12,595 bases of DNA from assembly GCA_900763355.1 (NCBI GenBank), contig CAAFJY010000017.1:1-12595 (forward strand). Direction: 5' to 3'. Position 1 is the stretch's first letter, and each line of letters starts with the position of its first letter. A program made the position numbers and the translations under genes. Under the pieces are notes generated by a model that saw only the letters and a list, made by a program, of their open reading frames with translations, did not search any database and was not told the DNA's origin. Positions 1 to 6,981 of this stretch are shown here, piece by piece. This stretch comes from Clostridia bacterium (GTDB lineage: Bacteria > Bacillota > Clostridia > Oscillospirales > Butyricicoccaceae).

Positions 1-72
1 GCGGGCCGCAGGACTAAAGATTTCCCTGCGGGGGACGAGGGTTTCCGCGCAGAGCGCGGCCAAACTTTTCTG

Positions 73-95
73 TGCGCCCGCAGGGCGCGTTTTTT
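73..95 (+). terminator. Plus-strand intrinsic terminator
   Basis: GCGCCC pairs with GGGCGC around a GCA loop and is followed by G and six T on the plus strand. On the minus strand it is preceded, not followed, by the corresponding A run, so it reads as plus-only. It would stop a plus-strand transcript arriving from the left of the window, suggesting a convergent neighbour that is not seen here. Confidence 0.65.
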
Positions 96-214
96 ACCCC
101 CTCCAAGAGGGGTGCTTCCCGAAAGACTTCGTGGGGTGCCGGGGCGCATTTCGGCTTCAGGTAGGCAAAAGAGCTTCCGGGCCCCGGCGATTTTTCTCTG
201 GTACCGCCAGGCGG

Positions 215-243
215 CACCATCTCTTTCTAAAAAAGAGATGGTG
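215..243. repeat. 12-bp perfect inverted repeat in the left intergenic region
   Basis: CACCATCTCTTT and AAAGAGATGGTG flank a 5-nt loop (CTAAA). Directly to its left, at 204-214, lies a CCGCC-A-GGCGG mini-palindrome. This is the longest perfect palindrome of the gene-free stretch and the only AT-containing one, placed between two groups of GC hairpins. Confidence 0.7.
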
Positions 244-473
244 GGGCCGACCGTCCTTCCGCCCGGAGGGCGGAATCCCTCGTCCTGCGGCCCGTGGCCG
301 CAAACCCCCGTCCCCGCCCGTGGCGGGAACCCCGCGCCGTGAGCGGGATCACGCTCCCCCTCCGCGGGGAAACCCCGCTCTCCGGCTGTTCCGGAAAGAC
401 AATCCCTCAGGCGGCACAGCCGCCAGCTCCATTTACACAAGGGAGCCGAATAAGAGCCGCCCTCCGGCGGCAA

Positions 474-503
474 TAAAAAAAGCGCCCCACGGGGCGCTTT
501 TTC
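474..503 (-). terminator. Intrinsic terminator of the operon
   Basis: Right after the acyltransferase TAA, the minus strand has AGAAAAAGCGCCC, a 4-nt loop, then GGGCGC followed by seven T. The flanking A and T runs extend the stem. On the plus strand the same hairpin is followed by TTTTTCTTT, so it can work in both directions. It marks the end of the long minus-strand transcription unit. Confidence 0.9.
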
Positions 504-504
504 T

Positions 505-1683
505 TTATATCTGCGCAAAGCGCGCTTCTTCCTCCTGCTTGAGCGCCGTCACCCGCCAGCCGTCGGCGGGGTCCTGGGGCACATAGCGCAAAAGACCCGC
601 CCCCTGGTGATAGAGCTCCAGGTATTTCCCCGGGGCGGCGGACAGCCCCGGCAGGTCCCGGATGGGGATCGTCAGCGCGACCGTCTCCCCCGCCAGGGTG
701 CCGCGATAGGCGATCGCGCTTTCGGTGAGGGTGATCTCCCCCGCCCCGGCGTCCCGGTAGGCAAAGGCCTCCTCGTCAAAGCGCTGGCACCGGGCCGGCA
801 GCGTCAGGGGCAGCTCGATCCCCTCCCCCTGCCAGGCATACCATTCCTTCAGGGTGGGGAACACGCGGCTCTCGCCATCGTCCGGGCGGATGCGCATATC
901 CTCCCCCACCGTGCCGCCGCTGCCGCAGCTCCGGCAGAAAACCCGGTTCCCCCGGTCGGCCATGGCGCCCCATTTCCCGCATTTCGGGCAGCGGATGAGC
1001 ACATCGCCATAGCCCCCCGCCCGGTGTTTTCCGGAAAAACGGGTCCCGGTCTTTTCCTGCCAGGCATAGTCGTCATAATCCAGATCGCGAACAATTTTCT
1101 CGTAAATTTCCTCCTCCGGAAGCGCTTTCAGCTCTTCCGGGGAAAAGGCCATGTGCAGGCGCACCTGGGTGCGCCCCCGGTTCCACCCGTGGCCAAAGCG
1201 GGGCCAAGTGAAAAATCCCCCGTGGATGGAGGCTGTACACACCGGGACCCCGGCTTTTTTCACCAGATGGGCCACCGAGGGCGTCATCCCCTCCGGCGTG
1301 CCGCACATGGAGGTCTGTCCCGCGGGGAAGATCCCCACGGTGCCGCCGTTTTTCAGAGCGCGGAGGATGCCCATGACGCACCGGGGGTCGGTGTGGAACT
1401 GGACCTTTGGGATCATCCGCAGGCGGACATAGGCCCAGTGGAGCTTGGGGTTGCGGAACTGCCGCTGGGTGGCCACGAAGCGGATCCGCCTGCCCCGCAG
1501 CGCCGCGATGAGAAGGATGAAATCCACCATTCCCTGGTGGGAGGACAGCAGAAGGAGCGGCCCCTCCCGGGGGATGTCTCCGCTCTCCTCCACCTCCAGA
1601 CGAAAAAGCAGGCGGCTCACCACCCGGCAGAGAAAGGCCAGCGGGCGATAAATCCACCCGGCCGGGGGATTTTGTTCTTTCAT
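505..1683 (-). CDS. PlsC-like 1-acylglycerol-3-phosphate acyltransferase with zinc-ribbon and C-terminal extension
   Basis: The 392-residue protein begins with a hydrophobic stretch (about 11-28) followed by a PlsC/LPLAT domain. Motif I is SSHQGMVDF with the catalytic H49-x4-D54 pair, the motif II region is around 70-100, motif III reads FPAGQ at 119-123, and motif IV is GVPVCTASIHGG. The family transfers an acyl chain to lysophosphatidate or another lipid acceptor at the membrane. Two features are odd. Motif III is normally FPEG, and the Glu is Ala here. After the catalytic domain sits a four-Cys zinc ribbon (C232/C235 and C250/C253), followed by about 135 residues of uncertain fold, perhaps beta-rich. 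The ATG has a perfect AGGAGG ribosome site. It is the last gene of the run; an intrinsic terminator starts at its stop codon. The precise acceptor is unknown. Confidence 0.85.
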   Translation of the reverse strand: MKEQNPPAGWIYRPLAFLCRVVSRLLFRLEVEESGDIPREGPLLLLSSHQGMVDFILLIAALRGRRIRFVATQRQFRNPKLHWAYVRLRMIPKVQFHTDPRCVMGILRALKNGGTVGIFPAGQTSMCGTPEGMTPSVAHLVKKAGVPVCTASIHGGFFTWPRFGHGWNRGRTQVRLHMAFSPEELKALPEEEIYEKIVRDLDYDDYAWQEKTGTRFSGKHRAGGYGDVLIRCPKCGKWGAMADRGNRVFCRSCGSGGTVGEDMRIRPDDGESRVFPTLKEWYAWQGEGIELPLTLPARCQRFDEEAFAYRDAGAGEITLTESAIAYRGTLAGETVALTIPIRDLPGLSAAPGKYLELYHQGAGLLRYVPQDPADGWRVTALKQEEEARFAQI

Positions 1684-1699
1684 GGAAAAACCTCCTCGG

Positions 1700-1715
1700 C
1701 TGCCGCAGGCGGCAG
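1700..1715 (-). repeat. 16-bp near-perfect palindrome in the MBL-acyltransferase gap
   Basis: CTGCCGC and GCGGCAG flank a 2-nt centre in the 34-bp spacer, immediately after the MBL stop and just before the AGGAGG ribosome site of the acyltransferase. With no U tract it is not a terminator. It may protect an mRNA end or be a small intergenic palindrome. Confidence 0.4.
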
Positions 1716-1717
1716 GG

Positions 1718-2635
1718 TTATTGGTCTCTTTCTGCGGTGACCCGTAGCTTCCCCTGGATCACCCGGGCGGTGAGCACTCCGCTTTCGTCGGTGCGGAAGA
1801 CCCGGGCCCCGGCCTCTTCCAGCCGGTCCAGCACCTCCCGGTGGGGATGGCCGTATTCGTTGTCCCGCCCGCAGCTGATGAAGGCATAGGCCGGGGTGAT
1901 GTCATCCAGCAGAGCTTCCCCCGTGGCGGTGCGGCTGCCGTGGTGTCCCGCCACCAGAAGGTCGATGTGCCCCAGGGGGAGGATGCTCTCCTCGATGGTC
2001 TGGGAGGCGTCTCCGCACAGGAGCATTTTTACCCCGGTGTATTCCGCCAGGAGCACCAGGGACAGGTCGTTCATATCGTCGATGTCGTTGCCCTGGGGCG
2101 GACTGAGGACGGTGAGCTTCGCGCTGCCCAGGGCATATTCCCGCCCGGCATAAGCGATGTCCAGCGCGGTATCCGCGGCGCCCAGCCACTCCCCCGCCTG
2201 GATATAGAGGGCGTCCTTGTCATAATAATCCGGCACCACCAGGAGATCGGTGGGCAGGGCGGAAAGCACCGTTTTCGCGCCGCCGCAGTGGTCGCTGTGG
2301 GGGTGGGTGATGAACAGATAGTCCAGCCGGGTGACGCCCTGGTCAGACAGCGCGTCCAGCAGGCCCTCCGCCTTCCCCGCAAGGCCGGTGTCCACCAGGG
2401 CGGCCCGGTCTCCGCAGGTGAGCAAAAGGGCCTGGCCCTGGCCCACATCCTCGCAAAAAAGGGTGAGCCCGCCGCTTTCCGGGGCTGTTTCCCCGGCGTT
2501 TGGACGAAGCTTTGCCCAGATACCGCTGTTTTTCAGGAAAAACAGCGCAAAACACAAAACGCACATACCCGCCGCCCCATCCCGCAGGGCGCGGAAGAGG
2601 GACGGGGGCTTTTTCGGCCGGGATGTCTTTTTCAC
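1718..2635 (-). CDS. ComEC/Rec2-type metallo-beta-lactamase fold hydrolase, membrane-anchored
   Basis: The 305-residue protein has a basic N terminus (KKTSRPKK) and a hydrophobic segment at about 20-35, so it is probably anchored with the catalytic domain outside. The MBL domain shows DVGQGQA at 63-69, HPHSDH at 111-116, a GDA metal-ligand motif at 208-210, GHHGS at 230-234, and a terminal GHPH at 262-265. This set is typical of the detached ComEC C-terminal domain and related secreted hydrolases. The usual DVGQGD reads DVGQGQ here, an Asp-to-Gln change at residue 67. No ComEC channel or ComEA-like domain is present, so a DNA-uptake role is not shown. It starts with GTG overlapping the peptidase stop (GTGA) and lacks a clear ribosome site, implying translational coupling. 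Confidence 0.88.
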   Translation of the reverse strand: MKKTSRPKKPPSLFRALRDGAAGMCVLCFALFFLKNSGIWAKLRPNAGETAPESGGLTLFCEDVGQGQALLLTCGDRAALVDTGLAGKAEGLLDALSDQGVTRLDYLFITHPHSDHCGGAKTVLSALPTDLLVVPDYYDKDALYIQAGEWLGAADTALDIAYAGREYALGSAKLTVLSPPQGNDIDDMNDLSLVLLAEYTGVKMLLCGDASQTIEESILPLGHIDLLVAGHHGSRTATGEALLDDITPAYAFISCGRDNEYGHPHREVLDRLEEAGARVFRTDESGVLTARVIQGKLRVTAERDQ

Positions 2636-4146
2636 AGCTTGCGGATGAGGGCCTGATAGAACTCGGCCGCCAGCCCCAGAGACTGCTCGGAGACAAACTC
2701 ATCGGGCCCGTGGGTGCCGCCGCCGCCCTCCTTCCCCAGGGTGAGGGGGGCGAAGCGCAGGATGCAGTCGCTGAGATCGGAATAATGCCGCGCGTCGCTG
2801 GACATGGTCATCAGCGTGGGAATGCAGGGCAGCTGGGGATAGAGCTCCTCCAGGGTGGAGCGCAGAAGCCGGTACATGGGGGTCTTGCGGGAGGTGGTGA
2901 AGCTCTCCTCCCCGGCATAGAGCAGCTCCACCTCCACCGGGAGGTCGGCCAGGAGCTCTTTGACATATTTCAGCAGCTTTTCCGGCGTGTCCCCGGGCAG
3001 GAGCCGGGCGTTGAAAAAGGCCCGGGCCGTGGAGGGCAGAATATTCTTTGCCGGGAAGGAGCCGTCCACCATGGTGGGAACGATGGTGCTCCGCACCAGA
3101 GCCAGCACCTCCGGGTCATTCCGGAAGGCCCGGGTGACAAAGAGCTTCATCAGCACCCGGTTGGCCACCACAAAGCGCTTGCCGAAGGAAAAGGTGGCGA
3201 TGTTATCGTCCAGATAATTCCGGACGATGGGGCTGAGCCGGTGGTGCGGCTGCGCGGCGGTGATGCGGCAGACGGCCTCGCTGAGAACGCCCAGCGCCGT
3301 GTTCCGCCGGGGCGCGCTGGTGTGCCCGCCGGGGCAGTGGACCGTCACCCGCAGGTCGCACTGGCGCTTTTCCGCCATGCCCACATAGGCGGCGGAATGG
3401 CTCCGCCCCCGGGAGAGGGCCTGGTCATAGATGGCGCCCCCCTCGTCCAACACCAGGTCGAACTTGAGCCCCTGGGCGGCCATGCTGTGGGCGATGGCCC
3501 GGGCGCCCTGCTCGCCGCCGGTCTCCTCGTCGCAGCCAAAGGCGAAGTAGAGATCCCGCCGGGGGGCATAGCCCTGGGCGATGAGGGCTTCCGCCGCCTC
3601 CAAGAGGGCGATGATGACCCCCTTGCAGTCCATGGCCCCGCGGCCATAGACGCGGCCGTTTTCCCGCAGACCGTCAAAGGGCTCGCACACCGTCCACCCG
3701 TCCCCGCCGGGGACCACGTCCAGATGGCCGCAGAACAGGGCGGGCTCCAGCCCGCTGTCCTCCCCGGCGCTCCACCGGAGAAGGAGGCTCCCCCCGGGGA
3801 GATCGGCGCAGTCCATGGTCTCCATGCACCGGGGATACCGCTCCCGAAGGAAGCGGCCCAGGGCCGCCAGCTGGCGCTTGTCCCCTGTGACCGAGGGGAT
3901 CTGAAGCGCCTGGGCCAGGCTTTCCGCCGCCCGCTGGGTGAGCGCGGGGTCGGGGGTGCGGGCCGCCAGGGGGGAGGCGCTCTTCTTCCCCTTTCGCCCG
4001 GCGGCGATGGCCCGGACCAGGGCGATGAGCACCGCCGCGGCGATGACGGCAAAGACGATGAAGTTGAACAAAGCCCCATAGCGGGCGTTGAAATTGCTGT
4101 AGGCGATGCGCAGCGTCGCCCACAGGTCCTGGAAAAATGTCTGCAT
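2632..4146 (-). CDS. Membrane-anchored M20 family metallopeptidase (PM20D1/carboxypeptidase S-like)
   Basis: The 504-residue protein has one hydrophobic segment at about 25-47 followed by a basic stretch (RKGKK), then a soluble M20 domain. The di-zinc ligands are visible: GHLDVVP with H141 and D143, GRGAMDCKG with bridging D173, the DEETGG pair E207/E208, D234 in DEGG, and H479 in GTHGPDEFV. H275 in GGHTS belongs to the dimerisation/lid domain. Length and order resemble PM20D1/carboxypeptidase S, which cleave or form N-acyl amino acids or small peptides; the exact substrate cannot be read from sequence. The ATG has a perfect AAAGGAGG ribosome site 6 nt upstream. It lies 15 nt after ribF, in the place where rpsO often stands, and shares 4 bp with the next gene, so it is part of the same transcript. 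Confidence 0.9.
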   Translation of the reverse strand: MQTFFQDLWATLRIAYSNFNARYGALFNFIVFAVIAAAVLIALVRAIAAGRKGKKSASPLAARTPDPALTQRAAESLAQALQIPSVTGDKRQLAALGRFLRERYPRCMETMDCADLPGGSLLLRWSAGEDSGLEPALFCGHLDVVPGGDGWTVCEPFDGLRENGRVYGRGAMDCKGVIIALLEAAEALIAQGYAPRRDLYFAFGCDEETGGEQGARAIAHSMAAQGLKFDLVLDEGGAIYDQALSRGRSHSAAYVGMAEKRQCDLRVTVHCPGGHTSAPRRNTALGVLSEAVCRITAAQPHHRLSPIVRNYLDDNIATFSFGKRFVVANRVLMKLFVTRAFRNDPEVLALVRSTIVPTMVDGSFPAKNILPSTARAFFNARLLPGDTPEKLLKYVKELLADLPVEVELLYAGEESFTTSRKTPMYRLLRSTLEELYPQLPCIPTLMTMSSDARHYSDLSDCILRFAPLTLGKEGGGGTHGPDEFVSEQSLGLAAEFYQALIRKL

Positions 4147-4161
4147 GGTTCCTCCTTTGGC

Positions 4162-5079
4162 TCAGGGACGGAAGATCTTGCCTCCGTCCTTCCAGTGCAG
4201 GGCCTGGGAAACGTCCCGGGCGATCTGCTCCCGCAGGGCCTCTCCCGAGGAAAAGCTCTGCTCCGGACGGAGGTATTTCAAAAAGGAGACCCGGGCCTGT
4301 TCCCCGTAGACGTCTCCCGAAAAGTTCAGAAGATGGCTCTCCACGCTGAGGATCCCCGCGTCGGAGAAGGTGGGACGGGTCCCCACATTGGTGACCCCCC
4401 GGAACACATGGCCCTCCAGGGCCACGGCGGTGACATAGACCCCCTTGCGGGGAAGCAGCGCCCCGGGCTCGGTCTGGGTGTTGATGGTGGGGAAGCCCAG
4501 GCTCCGCCCCATCTGGAAGCCGCCCACGATGGGCCCCTCCAACGAAAAGGGACGGCCCAGAAGCTCCCGCGCCAGGCCCACCTTCCCCTCCCGGACACAT
4601 TCCCGGATGCGGGTGGAGGACACCACCGCTCCCCGCAGCTTCACCGGGGGGACCACATGGGTATCCAGCCCCAGGGCGCGGAGGGTCTCCGGCGTCCCGG
4701 CGGCGTGGCTGCCAAAGCGGAAGTTCTCCCCGCACACCACCGCCCGCGCGCCATAGCGCTCCACGAGCATCGCGGCAAAATCCGCGGGCGAGGTCTCGGC
4801 CATCCGCTGGTCAAAGGGCAGGGCGATGACCAGTTCGGCCCCGTTTTCCTGCAAAAGACGGCACCGCTCCGGAAACGAGACGATGAGCTCCGGCGCGCGC
4901 CCCCGGACAAAGGCCCGAGGATGGGTCTCGAAGGTGAGCGCGGCAGGCTGAAGCCCCCGCTGCGCCGCCACCGCGGCGGCAGTCTGTAAAATGGCCTGGT
5001 GGCCCCGGTGGACCCCGTCAAAAAAGCCCAGGGCCAGCACCCGCCCCCGCTGGGGGGCGTTGGGATCGTGAATCGTCAT
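4162..5079 (-). CDS. ribF: Bifunctional riboflavin kinase / FAD synthetase RibF
   Basis: The enzyme phosphorylates riboflavin to FMN and adenylylates FMN to FAD. In 305 residues the FAD synthetase domain carries GFFDGVHRGHQ at 18-28 (the nucleotidyltransferase GxxDGxHxGH signature) and SSTRIRE at 154-160. The riboflavin kinase domain carries GRSLGFPTIN at 191-200, NVGTRPTF at 231-238, and catalytic Glu247 in VESHLLNF. The frame is open far upstream through truB, but the ATG at 5079 is preceded by a GGAGGG ribosome site and puts the GFFDGVH motif at its usual place near the N terminus. No FMN riboswitch is visible, as expected in this housekeeping context. The stop is 15 nt before the following peptidase gene. 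Confidence 0.97.
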   Translation of the reverse strand: MTIHDPNAPQRGRVLALGFFDGVHRGHQAILQTAAAVAAQRGLQPAALTFETHPRAFVRGRAPELIVSFPERCRLLQENGAELVIALPFDQRMAETSPADFAAMLVERYGARAVVCGENFRFGSHAAGTPETLRALGLDTHVVPPVKLRGAVVSSTRIRECVREGKVGLARELLGRPFSLEGPIVGGFQMGRSLGFPTINTQTEPGALLPRKGVYVTAVALEGHVFRGVTNVGTRPTFSDAGILSVESHLLNFSGDVYGEQARVSFLKYLRPEQSFSSGEALREQIARDVSQALHWKDGGKIFRP

Positions 5080-5098
5080 GGAACTATCCCTCCGTGAT

Positions 5099-6022
5099 TC
5101 AGGGCAGGGTGGGGAAATTGATCTTGCAGAAGAGGGCGTTCGCCCCCATGTCCAGCCGTCCGCCCTCCCCCACCTGGCAGAAGCGGCCCTCGCTGGTATA
5201 GACCCGGCAGCGCTCCCCCTCGGCGGGGAGGACGCCCCGGGCCAGATGCTTTTCGGTGAAAAAGGCCCCGTGAGAGGCCCGGACATCCCCCGCTTCGTTG
5301 AGAAAAACGGCGGGGAGATCGGAAAAAACCGTATCTGTGGGGAAAATATGAGAAGAAAGGGTCCCGTTTTCGAGACATTCCCGCACCTGGTCAAAGGTGA
5401 GGGCATCCTCCAGGGTAAAGCGGCCGGAGCGCTCCCGCCGCAGCTCCGCCATGCACCCGCCGCAGCCCAGAGCGGCCCCCAGGTCGTGGCACAGGGTGCG
5501 GACATAGGTCCCCTTGGAGCACCGGGCGGAAAGATCCCAGTCGGTCTCCGGAAGGCCCGCTTCCCGGGGGAGGAGCGTCAGCTCGGTATGAATGGCACGG
5601 CTGTCCCGGGCCACCTCCTGCCCCCGCCGGGCCAGGTCATAGAGGCGTTTTCCCCCCACCTGGACGGCGGAATACATGGGCGGCAGCTGCTGCGACTCCC
5701 CGGAGAGCGCTTCCAGCACGGCGCGGAGGGCCTCCTCCGGGACGTTCCCGGGATTCTGCGCCAGCACCGTGCCGGTGATGTCCTGGGTATCGGTGACCGT
5801 GCCCAGGCGCAGCCGGGCGCGATAGGTCTTGTCCTGGCCGGAGGCGTGATCGGAGGCCCGGGTGGCATTGCCCAAAAGCACCACCAGCACCCCGGTGGCC
5901 ATGGGGTCCAGCGTCCCGGCATGACCGATCTTTTTCTGGCGGAGCATTCCCCGGAGCTTGGCCACCGCGTCGTGGGAGGTGAAGTCCCGGGGCTTGTCCA
6001 GGATGAGGATCCCATTCAGCAT
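5099..6022 (-). CDS. truB: tRNA pseudouridine(55) synthase TruB
   Basis: TruB converts U55 of the tRNA T-loop to pseudouridine. In 307 residues it has HAGTLDPMATG at 34-44 with catalytic Asp39, KTYRA at 65-69, the SAVQVGGKRLYDLAR motif at 118-132, and CSKGTYVRTLCHDLG at 168-182. A C-terminal PUA-like region follows from about 230. Length and motifs are those of a complete bacterial TruB. Its ATG lies inside the end of nrnA (7-bp overlap) and is preceded by a GGAGGAG ribosome site about 8-10 nt upstream, implying coupled translation. The stop is 19 nt before the ribF ATG. The truB-ribF pairing is conserved across bacteria. Confidence 0.98.
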   Translation of the reverse strand: MLNGILILDKPRDFTSHDAVAKLRGMLRQKKIGHAGTLDPMATGVLVVLLGNATRASDHASGQDKTYRARLRLGTVTDTQDITGTVLAQNPGNVPEEALRAVLEALSGESQQLPPMYSAVQVGGKRLYDLARRGQEVARDSRAIHTELTLLPREAGLPETDWDLSARCSKGTYVRTLCHDLGAALGCGGCMAELRRERSGRFTLEDALTFDQVRECLENGTLSSHIFPTDTVFSDLPAVFLNEAGDVRASHGAFFTEKHLARGVLPAEGERCRVYTSEGRFCQVGEGGRLDMGANALFCKINFPTLP

Positions 6023-6978
6023 CGGGCCAGCTCCTCCTCCATCTCGGCGGCCAGGGTCCGGGCCGCCTGTGCGCCCGGGCCCTCTACCGTGCAGCCGGCG
6101 GCCCGGGGATGTCCCCCGCCGCCGAAGCGGGCGCAGATGCGGCTGGCGTCATAGGGGGCATGGGTGCGCACCGAGACCTTGTAGCCGCTGTCCTCCCGGT
6201 TCTGGGTGAGGATGGCCCCGCACTCCACCCCCTCCAGGGACATGGTGAGGGTGGACAGGTTGTCCAGATCGTCGTCGGTAGCGCCGATGGAATCGAGCCA
6301 GGCCCGTTCCAGCCAGCCCACCACCGTCCGCCCATCGGGGGAAAAGGTGAGGGAATCGAACAGCCGCCGTTCGACGAGGAAGCGGCAGCGGCTCTTGGTC
6401 TGGAAAAAGATCCGGTTGTATTTGTGGAAATCCACCCCGGCCTCGATAGCCTGGGCGGCCATGCGGTGGCACAGGGGGGTGGTGTTGGAGAACTGGAAGC
6501 AGCCGGTGTCGGTGGCCACGGCGATGTAGAGGGCCTCCCACATGGGCTCATCCACCGCAACGCCCATGGCGTCCAGAAGCCGCCAGACGGCTTCCCCCGC
6601 CGCCGCGGCCTGGGGGTAGAGCAGCACCTCCCGGGCATACCCGGTGTTGGAGGGGTGATGGTCCACGCACAGGTCGGTGCGGGGCGCTCTTTTCACCATC
6701 TCCGGCGTGAGCAGAGCCGGATCGGCCACATCCACGGCGCATACCAGGTCGGGGATGAAATCGTCGGGGGCGGTCAGCCCCTCCAGAAGAAAGGCCAGCC
6801 GGGGGGTCAGGTCGCGGTTGGGGCAGACCCAGGCCTCCTTCCCCAGGGCCCGGAGGCCCCGGCACAAAGCGGCCGCCGAGCCGATGGTATCCCCGTCGGG
6901 CCGGCGATGGGTCAGAAGCAGGATGCGCTCCGCGCCCGCCAGGCGGCGGGCGGCGGTGAGCAGGTCGATCTGGTGCAT
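6016..6978 (-). CDS. nrnA: Bifunctional oligoribonuclease / pAp phosphatase NrnA (DHH/DHHA1)
   Basis: The 320-residue protein belongs to the DHH phosphoesterases that degrade 2-5 nt RNAs and dephosphorylate 3'-phosphoadenosine 5'-phosphate. Metal-binding motifs are intact: THRRPDGDTIGS with H24, D28 and D30; AVDVAD with D83; the DHH triad at 106-108; and ATDTG with D157. The DHHA1 substrate-binding domain ends with GGGGHPRAAG at 286-295. Length and motif order fit NrnA rather than the larger RecJ. The ATG follows a GGAGGAGG ribosome site and starts 3 nt after the rbfA stop; its TGA overlaps the first codons of truB by 7 bp. Insertion of nrnA between rbfA and truB is a common Firmicutes arrangement and links RNA turnover with ribosome and tRNA maturation. 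Confidence 0.95.
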   Translation of the reverse strand: MHQIDLLTAARRLAGAERILLLTHRRPDGDTIGSAAALCRGLRALGKEAWVCPNRDLTPRLAFLLEGLTAPDDFIPDLVCAVDVADPALLTPEMVKRAPRTDLCVDHHPSNTGYAREVLLYPQAAAAGEAVWRLLDAMGVAVDEPMWEALYIAVATDTGCFQFSNTTPLCHRMAAQAIEAGVDFHKYNRIFFQTKSRCRFLVERRLFDSLTFSPDGRTVVGWLERAWLDSIGATDDDLDNLSTLTMSLEGVECGAILTQNREDSGYKVSVRTHAPYDASRICARFGGGGHPRAAGCTVEGPGAQAARTLAAEMEEELARC

Positions 6979-6981
6979 GGC

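Larger units (their letters stand above)
1..473. repeat. Gene-free palindrome mosaic (intergenic repeat element)
   Basis: No reading frame here resembles a protein. Short perfect GC hairpins follow one another: 45-59, 74-88, 98-112, 257-275, 286-302, 313-327, 331-347, 364-378, 381-395, 410-424 and 456-471, plus 138-145 pairing with 181-188. Linkers recur. GGACGAGGGTTT at 33-44 (plus) matches GGACGAGGGATT at 274-285 and GGACGGGGGTTT at 302-313 (both minus), and GAGGGATT recurs at 401-408 (minus). A 13-bp inverted repeat links 2-14 with 282-294. This resembles REP/BIME-type or other non-coding palindromic repeats that accumulate after operon ends; it runs off the left edge of the window. Confidence 0.6.

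Noticed and set aside
250..330. CRISPR-like array, because hairpins recur at 28-29 bp
   Set aside because: The constant part is only about 10-12 bp, and the variable parts are themselves palindromes, not spacers. No cas genes are present.
131..586. 151-codon and 76-codon plus-strand frames in the left region
   Set aside because: They cross several terminator and palindrome structures, are Arg/Pro/Gly-rich without domains or a ribosome site, and one overlaps the end of the acyltransferase on the other strand.
4147..4161. rpsO leader or gene expected after ribF
   Set aside because: Only 15 nt separate ribF from the M20 gene, filled by a ribosome site. No S15 coding sequence is present in the window.
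2500..4989. 829-codon plus-strand open frame
   Set aside because: It lies opposite the M20 peptidase, MBL and ribF genes, which have clear motifs. Its product is Gly/Pro/His/Gln-rich low-complexity text with no domain, as expected from antisense of GC-rich codons that rarely make stops.
5080..5505. Longer ribF reading frame starting inside truB
   Set aside because: The upstream part is an out-of-frame shadow of truB. The ATG at 5079 has a GGAGGG site and places the nucleotidyltransferase motif at residues 18-28 as in the family.
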